NCBI GenBank assembly: GCA_022870745.1
Contig: CP085323.1
Span: forward strand, 3,410,001-3,474,000
Source: Silvibacterium acidisoli
GTDB taxonomy: Bacteria > Acidobacteriota > Terriglobia > Terriglobales > Acidobacteriaceae
DNA length: 64,000 nucleotides
Direction of reading: 5' to 3'
The translations under genes were made by a program, and so were the position numbers. The notes beneath the pieces are model-generated. The model made no database searches. It saw only the letters and a list, made by a program, of their open reading frames with translations, and was not told the DNA's origin. Below are positions 40,974 through 49,227 of this stretch, piece by piece (the stretch's first letter is position 1; the number at the start of each line of letters is the position of its first letter).

Positions 40974-43900
40974 GTGGTAGATTTCTTCATTCGTCGGCCC
41001 GTGTTCGCGACCGTATGCGCACTGCTCATTGTGCTTGCAGGCGCAGTGGTCATTCCTACGCTGCCGATCTCGCTTTATCCTGAGCTCGCGCCTCCGCAGG
41101 TCACCGTCACCAGCAACTATGTTGGTGCGAATGCCGCAGTCGTCGAGTCCGCAGTCACCATCCCTCTCGAGGAGCAGATCAACGGCGTCGAGGGCATGCG
41201 CTATATCGCATCGACCAGCTCCAATGACGGCACCAGCGCCATCACGACAACCTTTCAGACGGGTTACAGCCTGGACATCGCAGCGGTCGACGTGCAGAAT
41301 CGCGTTGCCGCCGCCCAAGGGCGTCTGCCTGCGGCGGTGAACAACACCGGCATCACCATCACCAAGGCCAACTCGAACTTCGTGTTTGCCGCGGCATTCA
41401 TCTCACCGGAGCATCGTTACTCCGATCTGTTCATCAGCAACTACGTCGACGTTTACGTGAAGGATGTCCTCAAGCGCATCCCCGGCGTTGGCGATGTCGT
41501 CATCTTCGGCGAGCGCAAGTACGCGATGCGTGTATGGCTCGATCCGACAAAACTTGCAGCCCGCGGCCTTACAGCGGCAGACGTAACCAGCGCACTCAGC
41601 GAACAGAACGTGGAAATCCCCGCAGGGCAGGTTGGGCAGCCGCCTTCTGATCCGAAGCAGGTCTATCAGATTCCTGTGCGCGTTGTCGGCCGCCTTACCG
41701 ATCCGTCCGAGTTCAACAACATCATCCTTAAGAGCACTCCATCCGGAATCGTCCAGCTGAAGGATGTAGGCCGGGCTGATCTTGGCGCGGAAACTTACTC
41801 GACCGACCTGCGCTACAACGGGCAGGAAGCCATCGGTGTTGGCGTGCAGCAGTTGAGCAATGCCAACGCTCTAGAGGTTGATCGTGAGGCCAAAGCCGCG
41901 CTCGATCAACTGGCCAAGTCATTTCCGCCGGGTCTGACCTATGTCATTCCATTCGACACCACGACCGTCGTCGGCGACTCGATCCGCGAAGTGGTTTCGA
42001 CGCTCGGCGAAGCGATCGTCATCGTCATCGTCGTCATCTTCCTCTTCCTGCTCGACTGGCGCGCAACGATCATTCCGGCCATCACCATTCCGGTATCGCT
42101 GGTTGGAACCTTTGCCTTCATCAAGATCTTCGGTTTCTCGATCAACTCGCTGACCATGTTCGGAATCACGCTGGCCACGGGACTCGTCGTAGACGACGCC
42201 ATCGTGGTCATCGAGAATGTCCAGAGGCATATCAGCGCCGAGCATACCGATCCGCACACCGCGACCTCGGTTGCTATGTCGGAAGTGACAGGCGCCGTTA
42301 TCGCAACCTCGCTGGTGTTGATCTCTGTATTCGTTCCGGTGTCGTTTTTCCCGGGAACCACGGGCATCCTGTACCGGCAGTTCGCGCTGACCATCGCGTT
42401 TTCAATTGCCATCTCGGCATTCAACGCACTGACGCTTTCGCCCGCTCTCGCGGCGCTCTTCCTGCGTGGCGAAGGCGAGAAACGTGGCCTCTTCGGCGTC
42501 ATCGACAGGACCATCCACAAGACGACGCTGCTCTTCGGAAGCTTCACTCGCCAGGTCATCCGGGTGCGCTATCTGGTTCTGTTGCTTTTTGCCGGCGGCC
42601 TTTTTGCCACCGTTTACCTCTACAATCACGTGCCTACGGCCTTCGTGCCATCGGAGGATCAAAACTACCTGATCTGCGTGGTGCAAACGCCAGCCGGAGC
42701 ATCGCTCAGCTACACCAGCACCGTCGCCGAGCGGGCTGTGAAGGTGATTCGTGAAAACGACGATGTCTTTGGAACCTTCGCCGTCATGGGATTCAGTCTC
42801 AGCGGTGGCAGCTCTTCCAATTACGGACTCATCTTCGTACCACTCAAGGCGGTCGAAGAGCGTACCAAGAAGGGAAGCGGTCACGCCGCGTCGGATGTGC
42901 TTGCCACGCTGCTTCCAAAGCTGCTGCAGGTCCCCGGAGGCCTGGTAGTGGCCTTCGAACCGCCGGCCATTCAGGGTATCGGATCGTTCGGCGGATTCCA
43001 GTTTGAGTTGCAGGATCTGGGCCGTAACACGTTGTCTGACCTCGATCGCATCGCGCACCAGATCATCGGCGCGAGCATGCAGAGTAAGGATCTTGTCGGG
43101 CTCTATACCAGCTACACGGCGAACGATCCCCAACTGCTCGTCTCGATTGACCGCGAGAAGGCGAAGGCGATGAACGTATCGCTCAACCAGATCAACTCCG
43201 CGCTAAGCGTCTTCATGGGATCGCAGTACGTCAACGATTTCGATTTCAACAATCGAACCTATCGCGTCTACGTGCAGGCCGATCAGTCGGCCCGCATGGT
43301 GCCTGGAGACCTCCGCAAATTCTACGTGCGCTCTGACAACAACCAGATGATCTCGCTCGATAACGTCGTCACCATTGAGCAATCATCAGGACCGCAGGTC
43401 ATCTCGCATTACAACCTCTTCCGCGCTGCTGAAATCGATGGCTCCGCCGCTCCGGGTTACAGCTCGAGCGAGGGCCTCAAGGCGATGGAAAATCTCGCGA
43501 AGAAAAACATGCTGCAGGGCATGAGTTATTCGTGGACCGGCCTGTCGCTTGAAGAAGTAGAGTCGAGCGGTAAGGCTGCCATCATCTTCGGACTCGGCAT
43601 CCTGGTTGTTTACCTCACGCTCTCCGCGCAATACGAAAGCTTCGCGTTGCCCTTCATCATTCTGCTCGCCGTTCCAACCGCCGTACTTGGAGCGCTCGGA
43701 GCCGTCTCGTTGCGTCACCTTGCGGACGACGTCTATTGCCAGATCGGTCTGGTTCTGCTGATCGGTCTCTCGGCCAAGAACTCGATTCTGATCGTCGAGT
43801 TCGCCGAGCAGATCCGCGAGCAGGGCAAGTCGATCGTCGATGCAGCCATCGAAGCAGCCGAGCTGCGACTGAGGCCGATCCTGATGACCTCGTTCGCATT

Positions 43901-44120
43901 CATCCTCGGCGTGCTTCCGCTCTACTTCGCTACCGGCGCGGGCTCGGTAGGACGCCGGTCCGTCGGAACCACCATCGTCGGCGGCATGCTCGTCTCAACG
44001 GTCCTGAACCTGATCTTCATCCCGGTGCTCTACGTCATCATGCAGTCGCTGCTCGGGCTCTTCAGAAAGAAAAAGCCCGAACAGGGATCGCCGGAAGCAC
44101 CAGCTCCGATCGCACGCTGA
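40974..44120 (+). CDS. RND multidrug efflux pump, HAE1 family
   Basis: A 1048-residue inner-membrane proton-drug antiporter, the usual length for AcrB/MexB-type pumps. It opens with FFIRRPVFATVCALLIVLAG (first membrane helix), followed by the porter domain and a second duplicated half. The proton-relay aspartates in helix 4 are present in GLVVDDAIVVIEN near residue 405, and the partner Lys in helix 10 is in GLSAKNSILIVEF near 933. The start codon is GTG, with GGTAGG about 5 bases before. It follows the adaptor gene and ends in a terminator at 44132. Substrates cannot be predicted. The lack of a local regulator leaves its control unknown. Confidence 0.95.
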   Translation: MVDFFIRRPVFATVCALLIVLAGAVVIPTLPISLYPELAPPQVTVTSNYVGANAAVVESAVTIPLEEQINGVEGMRYIASTSSNDGTSAITTTFQTGYSLDIAAVDVQNRVAAAQGRLPAAVNNTGITITKANSNFVFAAAFISPEHRYSDLFISNYVDVYVKDVLKRIPGVGDVVIFGERKYAMRVWLDPTKLAARGLTAADVTSALSEQNVEIPAGQVGQPPSDPKQVYQIPVRVVGRLTDPSEFNNIILKSTPSGIVQLKDVGRADLGAETYSTDLRYNGQEAIGVGVQQLSNANALEVDREAKAALDQLAKSFPPGLTYVIPFDTTTVVGDSIREVVSTLGEAIVIVIVVIFLFLLDWRATIIPAITIPVSLVGTFAFIKIFGFSINSLTMFGITLATGLVVDDAIVVIENVQRHISAEHTDPHTATSVAMSEVTGAVIATSLVLISVFVPVSFFPGTTGILYRQFALTIAFSIAISAFNALTLSPALAALFLRGEGEKRGLFGVIDRTIHKTTLLFGSFTRQVIRVRYLVLLLFAGGLFATVYLYNHVPTAFVPSEDQNYLICVVQTPAGASLSYTSTVAERAVKVIRENDDVFGTFAVMGFSLSGGSSSNYGLIFVPLKAVEERTKKGSGHAASDVLATLLPKLLQVPGGLVVAFEPPAIQGIGSFGGFQFELQDLGRNTLSDLDRIAHQIIGASMQSKDLVGLYTSYTANDPQLLVSIDREKAKAMNVSLNQINSALSVFMGSQYVNDFDFNNRTYRVYVQADQSARMVPGDLRKFYVRSDNNQMISLDNVVTIEQSSGPQVISHYNLFRAAEIDGSAAPGYSSSEGLKAMENLAKKNMLQGMSYSWTGLSLEEVESSGKAAIIFGLGILVVYLTLSAQYESFALPFIILLAVPTAVLGALGAVSLRHLADDVYCQIGLVLLIGLSAKNSILIVEFAEQIREQGKSIVDAAIEAAELRLRPILMTSFAFILGVLPLYFATGAGSVGRRSVGTTIVGGMLVSTVLNLIFIPVLYVIMQSLLGLFRKKKPEQGSPEAPAPIAR

Positions 44121-44131
44121 TCGCGAGCAAG

Positions 44132-44170
44132 AACGAAAGCCCGTTGCTCACATGCGACGGGCTTTTCGTT
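44132..44170 (+). terminator. Rho-independent terminator after RND pump
   Basis: Stem AACGAAAGCCCGT / ACGGGCTTTTCGTT (13 pairs with one bulged base) and a 12-base loop, 12 bases after the stop codon, ending in TTTTCGTTT. Confidence 0.8.
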
Positions 44171-44191
44171 TGATTGTCGATCGGGAATGTT

Positions 44192-44430
44192 TGTCATCCC
44201 GAACGAAGTGAGGGATCTGCACCATCGAGCATCGCAAAGGCATTGCACCACAGAGAGCACGGAGAACACGGAGGCGCTCGCGGAAGGCGACCATCTTCCT
44301 CCTTGGCACAGATCCCTCCGTGCTCTCTGTGTCCTCTGTGTTGAAAATTCTGCTGCCGAAGAGAGGAACGCTGTAAGAAAGCAGATACTTTCCTCAGAAT
44401 TGTCATCCCGAACGATTTGAGGGATCTGTA
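44192..44430. repeat. Repeat cassette: direct repeats flanking an inverted repeat
   Basis: Two 30-base direct repeats (44192-44221 and 44401-44430; 27 of 30 identical; core TGTCATCCCGAACGA...GAGGGATCTG) flank a perfect 16-base inverted repeat (CACAGAGAGCACGGAG at 44249-44264; its complement at 44316-44331). It is non-coding and lies between convergent operons, like a dispersed bacterial repeat element or MITE-like remnant. Confidence 0.7.
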
Positions 44431-44464
44431 CTTTTCCGAGAACTCCGCAAAATGCCGATCAGCT

Positions 44465-45097
44465 CTAGCGCGTCGTAAGAATCTTCAACAAACCGCTCTT
44501 CTTCAGATTCGTAAGCACCAGTTCGATCGACCAGTCGAGAGAAGAAGTTCCCTCAACAACCAGATCGGCATGTTGTGCCGAGGGACGCACATACTTCTCC
44601 GCCATCGGCCGCACGCTTTCGCTATAGTGCTGCTCGACGGATTCCGGCGTTCTTCCGCGCTGCGCAATATCCCGCGCCAGCCTGCGTTGATAGCAGACCT
44701 CATCGGGAGCATCCACATAAATGCTGAGGTCATACAGCGCACGCAGTTCCGGATAGTGCAACGCAAAGATGCCATCGACGATCAGCAGGTGATCCACTTC
44801 CAGCCGCTTTGTCTCGCCCTTGCGTCGCGTGTGATTCGCAAAGTCGTAAACCGGATGATGAATCGCCGCGCCCTCGGCAAGCTGCCCGACATGCTTCACC
44901 AGCAACTCCGACTCCAGTTGGCCTGGATCGTCGAAGTTCACCTTGCAGCGTTCTTCGTAAGAGAGGTGTGCCAGGTCGCGATAGTAGTAATCGAGGTGAA
45001 AGTGCGTTCCCTCAAGCTCGCGTGCCAGCTCATCTGCAAGCGTGGTTTTCCCGGAGCCCGAACAGCCGGCAACTCCAATGATTACGGGAGTGCTCAT
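44465..45097 (-). CDS. udk: Uridine kinase
   Basis: A 210-residue P-loop kinase that phosphorylates uridine and cytidine to UMP and CMP, the salvage entry step. Walker A is GCSGSGKT at residues 11-18, and HFHLDYYYRDLAHLSYEER has the substrate-binding Asp and the DxYY segment of the family. LLIVDGIFALH carries Walker B, and the Arg-rich lid is YQRRLARDIAQRGR. Length and order match bacterial Udk. It is the last gene of a five-gene leftward operon and its start overlaps the purine phosphorylase stop by 4 bases, so the two are translationally coupled. Confidence 0.93.
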   Translation of the reverse strand: MSTPVIIGVAGCSGSGKTTLADELARELEGTHFHLDYYYRDLAHLSYEERCKVNFDDPGQLESELLVKHVGQLAEGAAIHHPVYDFANHTRRKGETKRLEVDHLLIVDGIFALHYPELRALYDLSIYVDAPDEVCYQRRLARDIAQRGRTPESVEQHYSESVRPMAEKYVRPSAQHADLVVEGTSSLDWSIELVLTNLKKSGLLKILTTR

Positions 45098-45948
45098 TTC
45101 GCCGGCTCATCAAGCCGGGCGGCCATCGCGGGAATCACGCGTTTCAGCAGCCGGGCGATGGTCGATTCCACCCGCCTGCCGGTCTCCATCACCTCTTCGT
45201 GACTCAGCGGCTCGGCCTGGATGCCCGCGGCCATGTTCGTCACGCAGGAGATGCCTAAGACCTCGATGCCCATATGTCGTGCGGCGATCGTCTCCATCAC
45301 CGTGGACATGCCGACAAGATCGGCACCCATGGTGCGAAATGCACGAATCTCCGCTGGTGTTTCGAAGCTCGGCCCCAGCAGCCCAAGGTAGACGCCTTCT
45401 TCGAGGACGTATCCTTCTGACTGCGCTGCCCTCTGTGCGATCTCGCGCAGCGTTTTGGAATACGCTTCCGACATATCGAAGAAGCGCGGACCGAATCGCT
45501 CGTCGTTGGCGCCGGCCACAGGATTCTTTCCCGTGAAGTTGATGTGATCCGACAGCAGAACCAACTGCCCCTGCTTCAGGCTTTCGCGGATGCCTCCGGC
45601 AGCATTCGTCAGCACCAGCGAGCGAATGCCAAGGCAGCGCAGCACGCGCACCGGAAAGACGACCTGCTCGGGCGAATAGCCCTCGTAGCCATGCACGCGG
45701 CCCTGCATCACGATCAGCGGAACACCCTTCAACGTGCCCGCGACCAACTGGCCATGATGCCCAGGGACGGTCGATTGCGGAAAGTGGGGTATCTCGGAAT
45801 AGGGAATCGTAACCGGCTGCCCGAGTTCAGCGGCAAAGCCGCCCAGTCCGGAGCCTAGAACAACAGCGATCGCGGGGCGAATAGTAAGACGGGCAGATAG
45901 ATATGCTGCTGCTTCGGCAGCCTGGTCAAAAGAGTTATGAGAAGACAT
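45094..45948 (-). CDS. punA: Purine-nucleoside phosphorylase (trimeric type)
   Basis: A 284-residue phosphorylase that splits inosine and guanosine with phosphate to the base and ribose 1-phosphate. The phosphate-binding VVLGSGLGGFA, the signature STVPGHHGQLVAG, GRVHGYEGY and LTNAAGGI are in order, and SFETPAEIRAFRTMGADLVGMSTVMET is the base- and ribose-binding part. Length and motifs fit the trimeric PunA/PNP class rather than hexameric DeoD. It lies 24 bases after the nucleoside transporter gene and overlaps the uridine kinase gene by 4 bases. The gene set implies uptake and breakdown of both purine and pyrimidine nucleosides. Confidence 0.93.
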   Translation of the reverse strand: MSSHNSFDQAAEAAAYLSARLTIRPAIAVVLGSGLGGFAAELGQPVTIPYSEIPHFPQSTVPGHHGQLVAGTLKGVPLIVMQGRVHGYEGYSPEQVVFPVRVLRCLGIRSLVLTNAAGGIRESLKQGQLVLLSDHINFTGKNPVAGANDERFGPRFFDMSEAYSKTLREIAQRAAQSEGYVLEEGVYLGLLGPSFETPAEIRAFRTMGADLVGMSTVMETIAARHMGIEVLGISCVTNMAAGIQAEPLSHEEVMETGRRVESTIARLLKRVIPAMAARLDEPAK

Positions 45949-45972
45949 CGGTTCAGTTAGAACTCATCTTAT

Positions 45973-47214
45973 CTACTTCAGCAGAATTCCGACAATCGAG
46001 GCCGACATCAGGTTCGCCATCGTGCCCGCCAGCATGGCGCGTAGCCCCAGCTTCGCCAGGTCATTGCGACGGTTCGGAGCCAGCGCGCCGATGCCGCCGA
46101 TCTGGATGCCGATCGAGCTGAGATTCGCAAATCCGCAAAGCGCAAAGGTGGCAATCGTAAACGATCGCATGTCCAGCGCTGCCTTCTGCGCACCCAGCAG
46201 CGAATACGCCACAACCTCGTTGATGACCATGCGCGTACCCAGCAGGTTGCCGACAATTCCAGCTTCATGCCACGGAATCCCAATCACCCACGCCACCGGC
46301 GCAAAGATTACGCCCAGGATCGAATCGAGGCTTGAGGGGAAGTAGCGGAAATGGTGCGCACCCAGCCAGTTGTGAATGCCGCCGAGAATGCCGTTCAGCA
46401 GCGCAATCAGCGCCAGGAACGAAATCAGCATGATTGCGACATTAAACGCCAGCCTGCCGCCGTCAATCGTGCCGCGCGCAATCGCACCCAGCAGATTCTC
46501 TTCCTTGTGCTCCTCTTCGACCGGCATGTGCACCACGCCCTCGGTCGCGGGAGTTTCCGTCTCCGGCACCAGCATCTTCGAAATCAGCAGCGTTCCCGGA
46601 GCGGTCATGATCACAGCCGCCAGCAGGTGCTGCGCCTCGATGCCATAAAGAATGTACGCCGCCATGATGCCGCCCGACACGTGCGCCATGCCGCTCGTCA
46701 TGATCGTCATCAGCTCCGACTTTGTTGCATCCGGCAGAAACGGACGAATCGTCAGCGGAGCCTCCGTCTGCCCCATGAAGATGCTCGCCGCCACATTCAG
46801 GCTCTCCGCGCCAGAGACCTTCATCGTCCACTGCATCAGCCGGGCAAAAACCTTAATCACCAGCTGCATCACGCCCAGGTGGTAAAGCACCGCAAAGAGC
46901 GCGGAGATAAAGATAATAGTCGGCAATACCTGGAAAGCAAAGATCAGCCCGTTTGAGGAATGCTGCTTGCCCAGCTCGCCAAAGACCATCGTCGAGCCGA
47001 CAAAGGAGTAGTTCAGCATGTGCGTGATCGCCGCGCCGACCGAGGCCAGCACCCGCTGCCCGACCGTCCACTTCAGCACCATGAATGCGAATGCAACTTG
47101 AAGGCTCAAGCCCCAGGCCACCGTGCGCCAGCGGATGGCGCGGCGGTTCGTCGAAAAGATCCACGCCAGCAACAGCATGGTTAGAAGCCCAAGGATTCCG
47201 GTAAAACGAGCCAA
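45973..47214 (-). CDS. Concentrative nucleoside transporter (CNT/NupC family)
   Basis: A 413-residue inner-membrane importer that takes up nucleosides with sodium or protons. About ten hydrophobic segments are visible (LTMLLLAWIFS at the start, GLSLQVAFAFMVLKW, VLPTIIFISALFAVLYHLG). Family blocks include FMGQTEAPLTIRPFLP, SGMAHVSGGIMAAYILYG, KMLVPETETP and GTRMVINEVVAYS. The size equals that of NupC. It lies between the pyrimidine phosphorylase (182 bases upstream) and purine phosphorylase (24 bases downstream) genes, so the imported nucleosides go straight to the operon enzymes. Nucleoside specificity and coupling ion cannot be told from sequence by eye. Confidence 0.93.
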   Translation of the reverse strand: MARFTGILGLLTMLLLAWIFSTNRRAIRWRTVAWGLSLQVAFAFMVLKWTVGQRVLASVGAAITHMLNYSFVGSTMVFGELGKQHSSNGLIFAFQVLPTIIFISALFAVLYHLGVMQLVIKVFARLMQWTMKVSGAESLNVAASIFMGQTEAPLTIRPFLPDATKSELMTIMTSGMAHVSGGIMAAYILYGIEAQHLLAAVIMTAPGTLLISKMLVPETETPATEGVVHMPVEEEHKEENLLGAIARGTIDGGRLAFNVAIMLISFLALIALLNGILGGIHNWLGAHHFRYFPSSLDSILGVIFAPVAWVIGIPWHEAGIVGNLLGTRMVINEVVAYSLLGAQKAALDMRSFTIATFALCGFANLSSIGIQIGGIGALAPNRRNDLAKLGLRAMLAGTMANLMSASIVGILLK

Positions 47215-47351
47215 GCAGAACTCTCCTGAATCTTCATCCTAAAGCGCGCTTCCCAAATCCCGAAGCCGAATCTCATCCGTGAAGAGCAGATATCTGCGAT
47301 AGAGCAGGCCTGTCAGGACACGCATTGGCGATGAAGCGGGTCCTGTATCAG

Positions 47352-47371
47352 GGCATGGCTTCAGTCATGCC
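47352..47371. repeat. Short palindrome GGCATG...CATGCC
   Basis: Eight-base arms (GGCATGGC / GTCATGCC, one G-T pair) around TTCA in the 182-base gap between transporter and phosphorylase genes. It may be a processing hairpin within the operon message or a dispersed palindromic repeat. Confidence 0.4.
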
Positions 47372-47396
47372 ATTCGCGGCTCATTTCAAAGCGGCT

Positions 47397-48734
47397 TCAG
47401 CCGCTGCACGCATTCTCCGCGGTTACAATCTCGCGCACCAGCGGCGGGGGCTGAACCGCCTCGTCTCCAATAACAATCGCCTCGCGTAACAGCTTTTCCG
47501 GTTCCTCAAAGCGCGATTCCTCCTCGGCAAAGAGCGTGCACAAAGTCTTGCCCGCGTTGATGCGGCTCCCGATCTTGAAGTGCACCTCGAGCCCCGCATG
47601 CGCCGCCACGGCCTCACCGGCACGTTCGCGCCCCGCGCCCAGCCGCTGCACCGCCCAGCCGACAGCGGTGGTGTCGACTCGCTGCACTATTCCTGACCGT
47701 TCCGCCAGCAACTCCCGCCGGAACTTCGGCCGATGAAAGCCGAAGCCCTTGTACAAAGCGTCAAGATCCCCACCCTGTGCGGCAACCATCTTCCGGAAAT
47801 GCCCGAGCGCCGACCCGTCTGCAATCTTTTCGGAGGCGATGGCCTTTCCAGCCTCAGCATCCTTCGCCTTGCCGCCAAGATGAATCATCCATCCCGCCAG
47901 AATCAGCGAAAGCTCCAGCAGGTCTTCACTCAGCGGATGCCGCTTGCCCGCAAGCAGCTCGATGGACTCGGCAATCTCAATCCAGTTGCCAGCGAAGCGG
48001 CCCAGCGGCTGATCCATCGAGGTCATCAGCGCAGCGGTCCGCGTTCCCGCTCGCTCGCCCGTTTCAACCATCAGCCCCGCCAGGAAACGCGCTTGTTCGT
48101 AATCACGCAGAAAAGCGCCCGAGCCCGTCTTCACGTCGAGCACCAGCCCCTGCAACCCCGCCGCCAGCTTCTTGCTCATGATCGACGCACAGATCAGCCA
48201 CGGACTCTCAACCGTCCCGGTTCGATCGCGCAGGTCATAGAGAACCCGGTCTGCCGGAACAAGATCCTTCGTCTGGCCGATGATGGTCGCCCCACACTCG
48301 TCCATTACCCGCCGCGCCTCATCGAGCGACAACTGCGTGCGATACCCCGGAATGCTCTCCAGCTTGTCGAGGGTGCCGCCCGTATGCCCCAGCGCGCGTC
48401 CGCTGATCATGGGAACGGCAAGCCCGGCGGCGGCCGCGATCGGAGCGACGAGAAACGAAGTCTTATCACCCACCCCACCGGTCGAGTGCTTGTCCACCGT
48501 CACACAGCCCAGCCCGGCATGATCGAAGGTCACACCGGAGAAGCGCATCGCCGTGGTCAGCGCATCCAGCTCCGCCGAAGACAGCCCGCGCAGAAACGCT
48601 GCCATCAGCCACGCCGCCAGTTGCGCTTCCGGAATCGCCTGGCTCGCCGCGCCTCTGACGATGAATTGAATCTCATCGGCGGTCAACTCGCCGCCGTCGC
48701 GCTTCTTCCGGATCAGGTCGATGGCATGCATCAT
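47397..48734 (-). CDS. deoA: Pyrimidine-nucleoside/thymidine phosphorylase
   Basis: A 445-residue phosphorylase converting thymidine, deoxyuridine or uridine to the base and sugar 1-phosphate. The family signature DKHSTGGVGDK is at residues 81-91, followed by the phosphate- and base-binding blocks MISGRALGHTGGTLDKLESIPGY (about 109-131), ASIMSKKLAAG and VLDVKTGSGAF. The C-terminal domain GLEVHFKIGSRINAGKTLC closes it. Thymidine-specific DeoA and broad-specificity Pdp share these motifs, so specificity is open. The start overlaps the stop of the cytidine deaminase gene by 4 bases, giving coupled translation. A deoC or deoB gene for the released sugar phosphate is not in the window. Confidence 0.93.
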   Translation of the reverse strand: MMHAIDLIRKKRDGGELTADEIQFIVRGAASQAIPEAQLAAWLMAAFLRGLSSAELDALTTAMRFSGVTFDHAGLGCVTVDKHSTGGVGDKTSFLVAPIAAAAGLAVPMISGRALGHTGGTLDKLESIPGYRTQLSLDEARRVMDECGATIIGQTKDLVPADRVLYDLRDRTGTVESPWLICASIMSKKLAAGLQGLVLDVKTGSGAFLRDYEQARFLAGLMVETGERAGTRTAALMTSMDQPLGRFAGNWIEIAESIELLAGKRHPLSEDLLELSLILAGWMIHLGGKAKDAEAGKAIASEKIADGSALGHFRKMVAAQGGDLDALYKGFGFHRPKFRRELLAERSGIVQRVDTTAVGWAVQRLGAGRERAGEAVAAHAGLEVHFKIGSRINAGKTLCTLFAEEESRFEEPEKLLREAIVIGDEAVQPPPLVREIVTAENACSG

Positions 48735-49150
48735 TTCTTCTCGAGAGAAAACGTGTATGGAAAGAGCGCGGCAAACGGAACCGACTCCATTCCTCCCGGG
48801 CCAGGGAACGAGATCACTGCATCCGCCGACACGAATTCACTCAACACCTGCCGGCAGGCCCCACAGGGAGGACTCGGCGCGTCATTTAGATTGGTCACCG
48901 TCACAGCAATGATCCTTCGCGTCGCCCCTCCCGCTCCGATGGCGGTAAATAGGGCATTGCGCTCCGCGCAGCTGGTCAGCCCGAACGAGGCATTCTCGAC
49001 ATTGCAGCCGGAGACGATCGTCCCATCGTCCAAAAGCAGCGCCGCGCCCACTCGAAAGCCGGAGTAAGGAGCATAAGCGTGCTCCGCCGCTCGCCGGGCC
49101 AGGGCAAGCAGTTGGGATTTCAGGGCGTCGGTAAGGGCGGTTCCACTCAC
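48731..49150 (-). CDS. cdd: Cytidine deaminase
   Basis: A 139-residue zinc enzyme deaminating cytidine and deoxycytidine to uridine and deoxyuridine. The active site reads TSCAERNAL with Cys61 as zinc ligand and Glu63 as proton shuttle, and PPCGACRQVL supplies Cys96 and Cys99. Three Cys ligands and the length mark the small tetrameric type. It is the first gene of the leftward nucleoside operon and overlaps the phosphorylase gene by 4 bases; its products feed that enzyme or uridine kinase. The operon promoter must lie in the 77 bases shared with the divergent cheA gene. Confidence 0.94.
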   Translation of the reverse strand: MSGTALTDALKSQLLALARRAAEHAYAPYSGFRVGAALLLDDGTIVSGCNVENASFGLTSCAERNALFTAIGAGGATRRIIAVTVTNLNDAPSPPCGACRQVLSEFVSADAVISFPGPGGMESVPFAALFPYTFSLEKK

Positions 49151-49227
49151 CCTTCGAGGCTAACGTTTCACCGGCGAAATGGGCAAACCCGCTCAAGTTT
49201 CAGTCCCTCGCGTCCGATAACGCATAC

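Larger units (their letters stand above)
44121..44464. other. Intergenic region holding terminator and repeat cassette
   Basis: Lies between the ends of two convergent operons. It contains the terminator at 44132 and a non-coding repeat cassette at 44192-44430; short frames here are not supported. Confidence 0.6.

Noticed and set aside
44192-44430. CRISPR-like repeat array
   Set aside because: Only two copies of the 30-base repeat exist, separated by 179 bases with an internal inverted repeat; there are no regular spacers and no cas genes.
47733-49067. 444-codon open frame on the plus strand
   Set aside because: It is antisense to the phosphorylase and cytidine deaminase genes, both with complete active-site motifs. 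The translation is Arg/Gln/Pro-rich without structure.
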